Origin: Rhizophagus clarus
Taxonomy: Eukaryota; Glomeromycota; Glomeromycetes; Glomerales; Glomeraceae
Assembly (NCBI GenBank): GCA_015698045.1
Contig: BLAL01000044.1
Coordinates: 1,332,501-1,396,500, forward strand
Direction of reading: 5' to 3'
DNA: 64,000 nt
Shown here: positions 1-11,462 of the stretch, piece after piece
Position numbering within the stretch: position 1 is the first letter of the stretch
Layout: each line of letters starts with the position of its first letter
The notes under the pieces: model-generated
Told to the model about the DNA's origin: nothing
Database searches by the model: none
The model's input: only the letters and a program-made list of their open reading frames with translations
Made by a program: the position numbers and the translations under genes

Positions 1-165
1 TCATAAGGAAGTAGGATTTGAAATTGTTTACCTGAATATTGGGCTTTAAGTTTTTGATCAAGGTTTGCAATTCTTTCTCTAGAGAACTATCGGCCACTAA
101 ACTTAACTTTTGTGATATCTGGTCTATTTGGTAAATAATGAACTAGTCTTGAAAACATTTCTTTG
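1..165 (-). pseudogene. Coding remnant at window edge, unknown product
   Basis: On the minus strand one frame reads as protein-like sequence (a segment containing SLEKELQTLIKNLKP) for about 50 codons. It is interrupted by a single UAG near its upstream end and runs off the window. It lies just downstream of the decayed helicase gene on the same strand, so both probably belong to one old virus-like or transposon gene set. No family is recognised. Confidence 0.3.
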
Positions 166-980
166 AAATATATAGTATTTATTTAATTACTAAATTTTCA
201 TTACTATATTTAAAAAAATAAAATAACTAGCCTTTATAATTGATTAATTTCATCAAATAAGTCATCATCAGATAAGCCATCATTATAATTTGATTCGTAT
301 TCCTCACCATTTTCCTCCATATATTCACGGTCATTTATTGTACCATGGCATTCTATTATCTATGGTTGTAATTTTGCAACTTTATAGCCAGAAGAAGGTT
401 CTACAAATACTGCTTCCTTATTCTCATTGTATCTTTTTAGATAGTCAGCAAGTTCTAAGCATTTTATGTGCCTATTCGCATTATCATTGTATTTGAGCTA
501 TTCTTTTAGCTTATCTATAGCATCACCAAATTGGATGAGATATAGGTTATCTCTTTTTACAATCTTATCAAATTCTTCCAATTCAGCTAAAAGGATATCC
601 CAGTTATAGGGGTCATTTTCATCTATATATTTAGTTCAGCATTCTTTGACTATAGAATATAATTCATCTATCATTTCATCACGAGAATTTTTATACCAAG
701 GTTTTATATAGTCATAATTATATCTATTTATCCATTCCCAATATTTGGCGATATTCATTTTAGGCATGGGATCTGAATCAACTTTTTGAACTGGCTTTAA
801 TACTTTTTGTGATATAATATATGAACTGGTAAGCATATAGTCGTATAATCAGCTTTTACTATATATGTATCCTTTATAAATTGAAATAATGGTGAAAGAG
901 TAGTTACAATATGCTCTTGCTTAGATGCAGTCATAGGAGGTAGGTTGCCATTAAAATCTGGATATTTATCAGTAATAACT

Positions 981-1959
981 AGGGCTCCGATCGGTTCGGT
1001 TTGGTTCAGTTTTTGCAAAAACTGATACTGAACCGAATTAATCGGTATTGGTATTAATGATTACCGAAACCGATCGGTAATTACCGAAAACCAAACCGAT
1101 TTACCGAACAAGTTTAGTAAAAAAACGTTTCGCAACGTTTAGCAAACAAAAAGTTGCGAAATGATTTTTTCTTATCAAATCATCCATAAAAAAACGTTTC
1201 GCAACGTTTTTTATTAAAGTGACAAAAAAAAACGTTGTGAGACGTTTTTTTTATATTAAATCGTTTTATAAAAACATTTCGCAACGTTTTTAAATAAAAA
1301 GGAAAATAACGTTGCGAAACGTTGTTTTCTATATTAAATTTCTGATGTAAAAAACATTTCGCAACGTTTTTTACAAGTTTCGCAAAAATAACGTTGCAAA
1401 ACGTTATTTTTTTTATATCAAACGTTTATGTAAAAAACGTTTTGCAACGTTTTTTACAATGTTCGCAAAAATAACGTTGCGAATCATTATTTTTCATAAT
1501 AAATTGTTTATGTAAAAAACGTTTCGCAACATTTTTTACAAGTTCTGCAAAAATAACATTGCAAAACGTTATTTTTTTTATCAAATCGTTTATGTAAAAA
1601 ACGTTTCGCAACGTTTTTTACAAGTTTCGCAAAAATATGTTATTTTTTATCAAATCGTTTATGTAAAAAACGTTTCGCAACGTTTTTTACAAGTTCCACA
1701 AAAATAACGTTGCGAAATGTTATTTTTTATATCAAACGTTTATGTGTAAAAAACGTTTCGCAACGTTTTTTTTTAACTACATTATTTATGTTTTTCTTAT
1801 AAAAAAAAAATGTTTTTATTATCGGTAAATCGGTTCGGTAAATCGCAAAACCGATACTGAAACCGAAAGTTTTGGTTCGATAAATCATAAAACCGAAACC
1901 GCTCCGATACCGAAACCGGTCGGTACAGTTCGGTAATTACCGAAACCGATCGGAGCCCT
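981..1959. mobile_element. 979-bp non-autonomous TIR element with an internal satellite
   Basis: The ends are inverted repeats beginning AGGGCTCCGATCGGTTCGGT at 981 and its near-complement ending at 1959. A perfect 10-bp target duplication AGTAATAACT lies at 971-980 and 1960-1969. There is no transposase. The centre (about 1110-1780) is a degenerate tandem array of roughly 70-90 bp units rich in the palindromic core AACGTTTCGCAACGTT. Short subterminal repeats of the motif ACCGAAACCGATCGGT occur at both ends. A 10-bp duplication is long for most cut-and-paste families; Mutator-like elements (8-11 bp) are the nearest fit, but no family is assigned. Confidence 0.8.
1110..1780. repeat. Tandem array with AACGTTTCGCAACGTT palindromes
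   Basis: About eight imperfect units alternate between AAAAACGTTTCGCAACGTTTTT and a shorter AATAACGTTGCGAAACGTTATT palindrome. They are separated by short spacers such as TTTATGTAA. The array fills the interior of the 981-1959 element. Short open frames in it are by-products of the repeat. Confidence 0.8.
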
Positions 1960-1997
1960 AGTAATAACTTTTAAGTAAGTATAGAAGGCCTCATCCA

Positions 1998-4581
1998 CAC
2001 TAGTCGAAAAAGGACAATTCGGCCTAAATTTGACCAGGTCGAATATAGGTCGAATGACGATCTAACCTATGTCAAATTGAGGCCAATTTTTTTGGCGCAT
2101 TTAGGGTGCCAATCGTCCAACATTCGGAAAGGATATTTAACCAAAATTCAACTAACATTCAACTATTATTAGTACTAAAAAAATTTGAAGTAACCATCTA
2201 AAAAAGTAAAGAATGAACAGTTAGTAATATTTGTTAAAATAAAGGAAAATTTAAATTTTTTCTACTTGCCAAATCTCTTGTTCAAGTTTTTAAAATCCAA
2301 ATCAACTTATCTATTGAAGACCGTTATAACAACGAAAGAGATTATTAATTGGTTTCTTTCTTATACAATATGTTTTATTTACATTTTTGACCCAGCTATT
2401 ATTAATTGGTTACTTAAAGATTCTCCAGCGTAACAGATTAATAAATATTAAAAAATAAGACAATTTACTCGCTATTTCTAAAATACAAAAAAAAGAAAAA
2501 AAAAGTTAGAACTTTTTTTAAAAAAGCTTCGAAATTTTTTTTAAGGCTTTACCTGGAAGTCCAGTGTCCAATTCGAAGCTGATTTCTTTACAAAAAAGAA
2601 AAAAAAAGTTAAAACTCTTTTTTTAAGTTTTGAAATTTTAAAATTCAAAACTATACCGGATTTCAGTATCAAAATCAGAAACTGGATTCCTATGAAAAAA
2701 AAAGTAAAAAACATAACAAAATGTTAAATTTCATTAAATTTTGTTAAAAATAATAACAAAAAAACTCACTGAAGGTCTATTGTCTCACATGTTCCAATGT
2801 GTCCCTTACCTAAAAAAATCTTAGCGTCCAAAGAGAGTCAAAGAGTAACCTAAAAATAATAAAGAATGAACTCGTTAGTTAACTCGCTAAAATAAAAAAA
2901 TTGGAAACAATAAAAAAACTTACTATAAATCTGCGCGTCCAAAGACCTAAAGAACAAATTACTAAAAAAAAGGAAACCTCTAAAAATTAGTAGATATTTC
3001 GTAAAAATTATGATTCAAGAAAAAACCTACCCATCCAGAACCATTTAAAAAAAGAGAGAAGAGGTCAGCATATATTCCATTAGAACAGTTAGAACATGTA
3101 AACTAAACAGGAAAAAAACTTACTAAAACGAAGTCCCACACGTCCAAAAAGAACAAGAAACCACTTAAAAAAATTAAAGACGAACTATTAATAAGCGTTC
3201 GTTAAAATAATTAAAGAAAAAGAAAGAAACCTTTTGAAATGCCATGTCCAGAAAATCGAAGGAGTCACATAAAAAAGAAAAAATCAAAACATCGCTATAA
3301 ATGTTTTGTTAAAAACTGGAAAATGTTTTTTGAGTATTCTTTACGAAAGAGAGATGATTGTGGAGTGAGGGAAGAAGAAAGAAAGGAAGGGAAGAGAAAT
3401 GAAAGGGAAAGAACAAAGAAATGAAAGAAAAGAAGTAAAGTGAGTTGAGAGAAAAGGTTAAGGGGAGATTAAGGGGGAGGGAAAGAAGGAGAAGATTTCG
3501 TGAATATCAATTATCATTAATTAACATGACGATTCATAAATTAATTGTTGATATAATTATTAATGTAGTAAAATAAGAGATTAATTCAATATCCAAAAAG
3601 CCGAAGAACAAATTGTTTTAAAAAAAAAAAGAAAAAAGTAATTAGATAGCGTTCTTTAAAAAATGAAATAAAAAATTATTCAAAAATATCTTACCGAATT
3701 ATCGCGTCCAAAAAGCTGAAAATTCACCTACAAAAGAAAAAAAACTGAAACGTTATTAAACGTTTCATGACTTTCATTAAAAAGTAATTAAGAAAAATAA
3801 CACCAAATTCTTACCCATCTGAGTATCTTGAAGAACCAGCCGTCTGCAAAAAAAACTGTTATTAAAAGTTTGTTAAATAAAATTAAAGAAAAAAAAAGAT
3901 TTCACTAACCGAGAAGTCCACCTTCTGGAGTTTTTTTGTGCATCATCGTATTTATAATGTAAACTCCATCCTTTCATTTTTCTTGATGTATCCATCCAAA
4001 TCACTTAAAAAATGTAAGAGAACAAACTATTAGAAGCGTCCGTTAAAATAAATAATTAAAGAAAAAAAAAAGAAATGAAAGCTTACCAAAATTTCGTGTC
4101 CAAGAAGACCGAAAGGACTATCTAAAATAAAAGAAAAAAAAGCATTAGGAAACATTCTGTTAAGTTATTTAACAAAGGTATGAGAGAAATAGGGAAAGGA
4201 AAAAGAAAAGACAAAGAAAAGAAAGGGAAAGGGAAAGACGAAGTAAAGGGAAGAATGGAGGATAAAGGAAGGATAGGACAAAGATAGGGGAAGAATGAAG
4301 GGAAGGGAAAACGAGAGAATGGGAAGGATAAAAGGAAAAAAAAGGATGAAAGGAGAAGCATTATTAAAAGTTTAAATCTAAACTTTTAGATGGTGTGTTA
4401 TGCATACCACCAGTTCAATTATACGTGATTTGTGACGCGACGCTCAATTAATGTACACTATTCAACTATATCGAATAGATATCTAACTATAGATCATCAC
4501 TAATTGAGGTCGATTTTTTTTGATTTTGGTCAAATATGGGCTGAATTTTGTTAAGGCCGAATATTCTTTTTTCGACTAGTG
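1998..4581. mobile_element. CACTA (EnSpm/CMC)-type non-autonomous element
   Basis: The element starts CACTAGTCGAAAAAGGACAA at 1998 and ends with the imperfect inverted complement ...TTTTTTCGACTAGTG at 4581. It is flanked by the 3-bp duplication CCA (1995-1997 and 4582-4584). CACTA termini with 3-bp target duplications define the EnSpm/CACTA superfamily. The 2.58-kb interior has no transposase. It contains degenerate repeats of roughly 100-130 bp around the motif CGTCCAAAAAG and two purine-rich stretches (about 3360-3490 and 4130-4350). It sits in the decayed helicase gene, 28 bp from the MITE at 981-1959. Confidence 0.75.
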
Positions 4582-5583
4582 CCATTCCTGGATATTTCAT
4601 TGCATCACCTAACTGTTTGAAATATTGCAAATCTCCTTTTCGAGCAGGTGAGATATCTAGAAAAACTGTTCATCTATTATCATTCTCAACTCTGAGAGCA
4701 TTTTCATTAGTGAGAATGATAGTAGACATAAAGTTTTATATTGGGTAAGTGTTTTATATTTTTCATGGATTTCAATAGTATCGCTAGTAACTTTATCTTT
4801 GAGAGCACGATATAATGAATTCTATTGGCTTTTTTCTGTTAGCATTTCTTCAAGCAAAAGAAGTACTTTACCTAATAATTGCCCGTTAAAACTGCCCAAA
4901 ATTGTTTGAGGATCATTTGTTTTATAGACTAGCTGAGTACCTAAAACATAACGCTGGATAAAATCAGTTATAATATCTTTACCCCAGCCTTAACCAGATT
5001 TAAGATAAAAAATCAAATACATTTTTCTACTAGTAGCCATACCAGCAAACCATTTGATAATGTATTCAGTTACATTTCAATCTCCTGAACACCAAACATC
5101 CCGAATATGAGTAAATATGATTTTGATTGCCTGATGGATGTTGGCTGAAAAGTCTGTTAAAGGATGTAATTGGTGTAAGAAACCTGGGAAAATATTAAGA
5201 TAAAGTTGACCTTGAATTTTATAAATACGTTGCTTTGCAGAATCACAAGTTGAAGAATTATCATATATAAACCATTTGGCAATATTAAATTCTGTCTTCG
5301 TTAGAGGCTATTCATGATTAGATTGCTTAAAGAAGGTTTTAGTTATAGGACGAATAAGCATACTAATATTTTTTATGGGAATATGCTCAAAATTCTTAAT
5401 ATCAGGTCGTCACATAAATACACTATGTGGATTGGAACAGAAAATGAAGTAACTGCAAATATATTGCTTTACTTTTGTAATGTCATCTAAACTGTTTGCC
5501 TCTCTAATAAGCCGTTTTAGTATATCAATACTGTATGCTTCTTTAGATTTACTGAATTTTGAGATTACTATTTGGTTACTCAT

Positions 5584-6480
5584 TGTTAGTTAGATACTTT
5601 AGTAAAAGCTTTGTTTAATTTATTTTTTAGATACCTATATATTGACTATGTTTAATTACGATTTTTTTTAGGTATATTTGTATGCTATTGGGAGGTATAG
5701 CCACTTCTAAAGTTAACACACCTAGGTATGAGCAGGTTGACAATAGTATGGATATCTAGTATGAGATTTAGTATAAGGATGGTATGAGGATTAGTATGAA
5801 TATATATAGGGCTTCGTACTAGGTAATAGGGTATTCACATATCGTATTAGGCTTAGTAAGATGTTTGGGTATATTTTTAGTGGTGAACAGATCGGTGAAC
5901 AAATGAACAGATCAAATACCCCCAAAATAAAAAATATTTCTGGGAAAGGTGATCTGATTATTTTTTTTTTATCATTCGTTCTATCTGTTTATCTGTTCAC
6001 CCTTCCTTATTTCTTCTTTATTTTTTGTTTTATTATGTTCTTAGTATATTTGGTATAAACAAATGGTATGAACAGATCAGAACAAATGGGTAGGTATGGT
6101 ATGGATAGGGGTTTATCTCTGATATTGTTAGAGATGCATCGTAAAGGCGCTGGAAGGCTAACTAGATAGGAGATCTGATATGGGGTCCCACCACAGAGGG
6201 GTGAACATATAAAGAGCTTCAGCCACCCGCCACCAGAGGCGAGCTATGATGATACTAATAAATCACAAAAAAATTTTTCATATTTAAAATTGATTAGCAG
6301 ACTATTATTAAAAAAAATTTTATAATATATATTTACTATTACAGTCACACCTTGATATAACGAAGTAAGTATCTAGGCCAATTAAACTTTCATTATAAAA
6401 AATTTATTAATACTATAATGAATTATCCAATATAAAAGCATAGTCATGTAACTTACTAATCTAATCTATCAGATAATCTG
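5584..6480. other. Intergenic, no gene seen
   Basis: AT-rich DNA upstream of the decayed helicase gene. A short GC-richer patch lies at about 6180-6250. At 6342 a sequence beginning CAGTCACACCTTGATATAAC resembles a Tc1/mariner (pogo/Fot1-like) terminus, but no matching second end was found. Open frames here are short and look random. Confidence 0.4.
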
Positions 6481-6509
6481 AATATCTGATCTAAAAAAAA
6501 ATAATTTTT

Positions 6510-7335
6510 TTTTCTATTTTATAATGTTATCAAATGAAAAACACAATTGAACTTTTGGAATTAAGGTAAAGGGAGGTTTGGAGAAGATATTTTTTGGTAT
6601 TTTTTCTAATTATTTATTTTTTTTTCTTTTTTATAATATTACTAGATGAAAAACATGATTAGACTTATGGAATTAAAATAAGGGAGATTGGAAGAGATAT
6701 TTTTCATCATTATTTCTAATTAATTATTTAATTTTTTTTTGTAATGTTGCCAAACGAAAAGCATGACTGGACTTTAAAATCAAAGTAAGAAAAGGTTAAA
6801 TAGTATTTTTTGCCGGTTGTTTTTTCTAATTATTTATTTTTTTTCTTTTTGTAGTATTGTCAAACAAAAAAATATGACTGGACTTTTGGAATTAAGGTAA
6901 AAGAGATTAAAGGAAGTGTCTTTTATTATTATTTTTAATTAAAATATTTAATTTTGTTTTCTTTTTTGTAATATTTCCAGATGAAAAACATGACCAGACT
7001 TTTGGAATTAAAGTAAAGAAAGATTAGGAAGGTGTTTTTCATCATTGTTTCTAATTAATTAAGCTATTTAATTCATTTTTTTTTTTATAGTGTTGTCAGA
7101 TGAAAAGTATGATTGGACTTTTTAATTTAAGATAAAGGAAGGCACAGAAAGGTGTTTTCATCATTATTATTAATTAATTAAGTTATTTAAGTTTTTTTCT
7201 TTTTTTTTGTAATATTGTTAGATGAAAAACATAACTGGACTTTTGGAATTAAGATAAGAAAGGGCTAGAGGAGGTGTTATTATTATTTTCTTTAAAAAAC
7301 TTTTTACTTTTATTTTTATAGGAATGCTAGATGAA
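6510..7335. repeat. Tandem repeat, about 110-122 bp unit, seven copies
   Basis: The block GTAATATTGCCAGATGAAAA...GACTTTTGGAATTAAGGTAAAG followed by a T-rich spacer recurs near 6522, 6632, 6741, 6851, 6967, 7086 and 7208. A fragment follows near 7320. Copies differ by 10-20%, so the array is old. No coding potential is seen. Confidence 0.75.
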
Positions 7336-7794
7336 ATATAGATAGTAGATAAGTATCATATTGATAAAGTTAACTTTGATATACAAATGCAAAACTAATG
7401 AAATCAATAATACAATTTAATATCTTAACATTATTAAAATAATTTGTTAAACATCTTTTATAAAAGCATTCTGTGCTTTTCATATATTATGCATTTAAAA
7501 AAAATTATCTTTTTATTAAATAATCATAAGGCTGTTGGTATATCAGTAATTTTTGTTTTACTGGAAAAAATTTATTATAAAAAAACTGTTATAAAAAGAG
7601 TTATTTTTATATATGCTGTTTCGTAACTTTACTTTGTATAATGATATATAGCTCATAATTAATAAAATTCAGTTAATCAAGAGTTTTTTCATATGTTAAT
7701 ATCTGTCCTACATTAACAATTTGTTATATAGTATTATCTGTTATATTGAAGTTCAGTTTGCTATCATCAGAAAATTTTATAGTGCGAAAAGCTG

Positions 7795-8115
7795 CATAAA
7801 ATTACGTATCGTAATATTTTGTAAGTTTTCAGACCCGCCGCAAGTTTGCGTAAGCATAATATTTTGTAACTTTTTAAAATATTTCAAAATATTATGATAT
7901 GCAAAGTTTCGTAATTTTACAGTTTGTAATATTGTGTAATTTTATTGTGTAATATTTTGCAACTTTTTAAAATATTTCGAAATATTACGATATACAAAGT
8001 TTCATAATTTTATGGTTCGTAATATTTTGTAATTTTATTGCGTAATATTTTGCAACTTTTTAAAATATTTTGATGATTCGTAATTTTACATAAATATTTT
8101 GTAATATTTCAAAAT
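7795..8115. repeat. Left-arm short repeats
   Basis: Irregular repeats of CGTAATATTTTGTAACTTTT AAAATATTTCGAAATATTACG type with periods of about 60-65 bp. The words are related, in inverted orientation, to the 50-bp array at 10822-11400. Confidence 0.6.
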
Positions 8116-8279
8116 TCATTTTTGTACTATAAGTTTATATAATGTATATTTTATTAGATATAATATGAATTAAATTATAAAAAATTACAAGTATTTATTA
8201 CTATATACAGAATATATAAAAGTAAAAAAAAAAGAGTAACGATACAATTAGATGTAAAAAGAAGAGAAATAGCTATAGT

Positions 8280-9010
8280 AACGTTGGTATTAGATATAAA
8301 GATAAAAGAAATATTGTTAGTATTGTTAGTGTTGTTAATATTAGAGTAAAAAGAATTAAAGAAACAGTAGAAACATGGATATTATCGTTAGTATTAAAGT
8401 ACAAGTAAAAGAAAAAAAGAAAACGTAGATAGTATTGTTAGTATTACGATATAAAGTAATAATTAGGGTAAAAAATGCGTTAGTATTAAAACAATTAGTA
8501 TTAATAAACAAATATTTCTATACCTGTAAAGAATAAACTAAAAATAAAAGAAAGAGGAAAAATAAACATATTGTTGGTATTAAGTAAAAGGAGTAAAAAA
8601 AACATAATTAGTATTGTTAGTATCATTAGTATTGAAGTAAAAGTAAAAAGGAATAAAGGAAATATGGATATTATTGTTAGTATTACGACACAAAGTAACA
8701 GAGGTAAAAAGAAAATGAAAATAATTAGTATTAATAAACAAATATTTCTATACCTGCAAAGAATAAACTAAAAATAAAAGAAAGAGGAGACAAAATAAAA
8801 AATAAAAATGTTGTTAGTATTAAGTAAAAGGAGTAAAAAAAACATAATTAGTATTGTTAGTATCGATCGTTAGTATTAAAGTACAAGTAAAAAGAAATAA
8901 AGGAAACATGTATATTATTGTTAGTATTATGATACAAAGTAAAAAAGAAGTAAAAAATAATGAAATAATTAGTATTAATAAACAAATATTTCTATACCTG
9001 CAAAGCAATA
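8280..9010. repeat. Tandem repeat, about 237-bp unit, three copies
   Basis: The landmark TATTTCTATACCTGCAAAG recurs near 8513, 8749 and 8988, giving a period of about 237 bp. Each unit carries AGTATTGTTAGTATTA runs and GTAAAAAGAATAAAGGAAAC. Short open frames on both strands come from the repeat. Confidence 0.7.
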
Positions 9011-9297
9011 AATTATGAAATATATGTAAATATTCTGTATATAATTAAAAAATATTGAACAAAAGGATAAAGAAATAATAAAAAGAAGAGAAAAATATTG
9101 AACAAAAAAATAAAGAAATAAAGAAACAAAAAATAAATAGGACAAAAAACGTGTGCAGATTAAATCACATGCAAGGATCAGCCTAATTTTGATTGGCCAG
9201 AAAATACGATACTGTATATGCAATCATGCACAATCATATCATGCAGATTTATTTATTTAATTATCAACAACGCAGGCATGACATAAATAAATCGTGA

Positions 9298-9420
9298 CTG
9301 AAACTTGTGTTCAATTTGTGTTCAATTTGTGTTGATAATTCTGATAAAAAATTATTAATTTTAGCCAAATTTTGTTAAATTTGTTAAATTTGTGTTGAAT
9401 TTGTATTAAATTTGTGTTGC
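9298..9420. repeat. Short AATTTGTGTT repeats
   Basis: AATTTGTGTTCAATTTGTGTTGAATTTG words recur about eight times with irregular spacing. Confidence 0.6.
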
Positions 9421-9849
9421 GTAATTTTTTATTTATCATAAGGGGATGATATTTAGTAATTGCATGTATGTACGATGTACAAGATTTTTTTTATGATTTT
9501 TTTAAAAAATGTACGCAAAATATTTAATCAGAATATAATTGTTTTTATTTTTAAATATAATATATTGATATGAAATCAAACTAAGATTTTTTTTTATTAA
9601 TCATGATATTTATATTTAGATAATCCATATCCGCACAAGATTTAATTAATATGTTTAATGATGAGAGTGTAATAAATTAAATTTTAATTGAAATGAGAAA
9701 TAAAATCAAACCAAAGAGGTATTATTCAAATTTTATTTAAAGTGACATTTTACGACTTTCTTTCTACCCAAATTTTTACTCATCCCAAAATCAAATTATA
9801 AAAATCAAATCTAATCTAATAATGCCTTACCATACACATTCACGTCATT

Positions 9850-10480
9850 CCTACTATAACGTCCATTAGAACTGAACTATAATGGACGAGCTGGTTGACA
9901 TACGCTGAGACAGAAACTACGCCTACCACAATATTAATGGTAAAAGCCGCCATGATTTTGGGACTCTGTTGCCAATAGGTTCATATGACTAATATCTATA
10001 ATTTCTTTAAGAAAGAATTTAAATTCAAATTAACCAATCCATTTAATTGAATCAGAATAAATAGAATATTTTGTACGAGGGTTTCTGGGTAACAGTGCAG
10101 CCAAAAGTGGAGAAATCTCGTCAGGAATTACCATGTAAGTAAATAAATAAAATTACATTCATATAAATTAAATGTATTTATCGAATATTCAAATTGATTT
10201 TGATATTTAGAACTATGTCCTTTATCATAATGGAAACCCTGGGCGGTGACTGTGGACGCGTACTGGCCAAAGATATTATTGCAAATTTAGAACAAGATTC
10301 TGGAAGAGACTGGGTAATTATACTATAATAAAATTTATAATTAATATTTACGTTTATGTTTTAAATTTGATAAATTTGATCAATTTTAGTCACGCGTAAT
10401 GATCATAAGAGAAGGAGAAACTTATCTACGTATCATAGAAGATAATTATTTTTATTTTTTATTTATTAAGTGAGTAGCTA
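9850..10480. pseudogene. Possible intron-containing gene fragment, unrecognised
   Basis: On the plus strand 10085-10134 reads FLGNSAAKSGEISSGIT into a consensus donor (GTAAGT). An acceptor TTTAG near 10210 opens a frame reading MSFIIMETLGGDCGRVLAKD. A donor GTAATT follows near 10312, then an acceptor near 10390 with SRVMIIREGETYLRIIED and a stop. The phrase METLGGDCG recalls the E-T-x-G-G-x-C-G motif of phosphofructokinases, but the match is short and may be chance. On the opposite strand 9850-9980 carries a hydrophobic frame with no recognised family. GC content is higher than in neighbouring DNA, which suggests former coding sequence captured in the foldback-like element. Confidence 0.25.
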
Positions 10481-10821
10481 GACTCAGTCCGTACCAAATA
10501 TCGGCTGAAGACTCATATTTTTTTTGGACTGTGACTGATATTGACGTTCACGCCATACAGCCTGGGTACTATTTTATAAAATAGTAGCGAACAAGTATCA
10601 AATGTGTATTTTTTTATTAAGTTATAATAAAAATTAGAATTTACTTTAATTTTTAACATAAAAATTGTAAATAATAAAAAATTCGTAAATAAAAATAAAT
10701 TTGCTTTCCCAAACTTAAAAGAAAAGGAAAGAAAAGGTATTTATATTATTTTTGATTATTCAATAGTATCACATGCCCCTTGTATACGTTCTACTGCATA
10801 CGCAGCTTTAACGATCAAATA

Positions 10822-11400
10822 GTAATATTACGCAGGTTTACAATCTCATAAATTTTTGAAATATTTTAACCGTAATATTACACAGGTTTACAGTCTTGTA
10901 AATTTTCAAAATATTTCAACCGTAATATTATGCAGGTTTACAGTCTCGTAAATTTTTAAAATATTTTAACCGTAATATTATGCAGGTTTACAGTCTCGTA
11001 AATTTTTAAAATATTTCAACTGTAATATTACGCAGGTTTACAGTTTCGTAAATTTTTAAAATATTTAATCGTAATATTATACAGGTTTACAGTTTCATAA
11101 ATTTGCAGAATATTTTGACTGTAATATTATGCAGGTTTACAGTTTCGTAAATTTTCAAAATATTTTAACCGTAATATTACGCAGGTTTACAATCTCATAA
11201 ATTTTTGAAATATTTCAACTGTAATATTACGCAGGTTTACAGTTTTATAAATTTGCAGAATATTTTGACTGTAATATTGCGTAAATTTTACAATATTGAA
11301 AACTTGCATAATATTTTGACCGTAATATCACATAAATCTTACGAAATTGTAAACTTATGTAATATTTTGAAATTTTTCAAAATATTATACCATAAACTTT
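10822..11400. repeat. 50-bp satellite, about 11 copies
   Basis: GTAATATTACGCAGGTTTAC followed by AGTCTCGTAAATTTTTAAAATATTT recurs at exactly 50-bp steps (10822, 10872, 10922, 10972, 11022 and onward). It becomes degenerate after about 11270. It forms the right arm of the foldback-like structure. Confidence 0.85.
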
Positions 11401-11462
11401 CGTAAACTTACAAAATCGTAAACTTACGCAATTTTTCGCCCTATAAAATTTCCTGATGATAG

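Larger units (their letters stand above)
234..5583 (-). pseudogene. Decayed SF3/D5-type (DUF5906-like) helicase gene split by two nested transposons
   Basis: The ATG is at 5583 and the frame can be followed to a TAA at 234-236. Segments 4585-5583, 1970-1997 and 234-970 are coding remnants; the rest is two insertions (981-1959 and 1998-4581). A recognisable core reads KWFAGMATSRKMYLIFYLKSG, then a stop, then GWGKDIITDFIQRYVLG, which looks like a degraded Walker A (G-x-G-x-GK) of a superfamily 3 helicase. Further on are FNGQLLGKVLLLLEEM (Walker B-like) and LDISPARKGD, as in DUF5906 helicases of viruses and plasmid-like elements. At least five in-frame stops occur, and most are explained by single C-to-T or G-to-A changes (for example CAA to TAA, TGG to TGA). 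Reading across the two target duplications restores the frame, so the gene was intact when the elements inserted or decayed by point mutation. The family is a moderate-confidence call from motifs only. Confidence 0.55.
7761..11462. mobile_element. Foldback-like element with repeat-rich arms
   Basis: The two tips are inverted copies, 28 of 30 matching: CTATCATCAGAAAATTTTAT... at 7761-7790 and its complement at 11433-11462. Just inside each tip lies an array of short repeats built from related words (GTAATATTTTG, TAAGTTTACGAAA), in opposite orientation at the two ends (about 7795-8110 and 10822-11400). This is the architecture of foldback elements. No flanking target duplication was found and no transposase is present, so the call is structural. 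The interior holds a 237-bp repeat array and a possible gene fragment (about 9850-10480). Confidence 0.5.

Noticed and set aside
1426-1611. Open frame in the 981-1959 element
   Set aside because: By-product of the AACGTT palindromic repeat; no independent coding evidence.
4122-4361. 79-codon minus-strand frame rich in Phe, Leu, Pro and Ser
   Set aside because: It is the complement of a purine-rich low-complexity stretch inside the CACTA-type element.
8571-9223. Several 60-80-codon frames on both strands
   Set aside because: They follow the 237-bp repeat and adjacent low-complexity DNA and have no recognisable domain.
10822-11400. 50-bp repeat array considered as a CRISPR array
   Set aside because: Units are contiguous with no unique spacers, and the host is eukaryotic.
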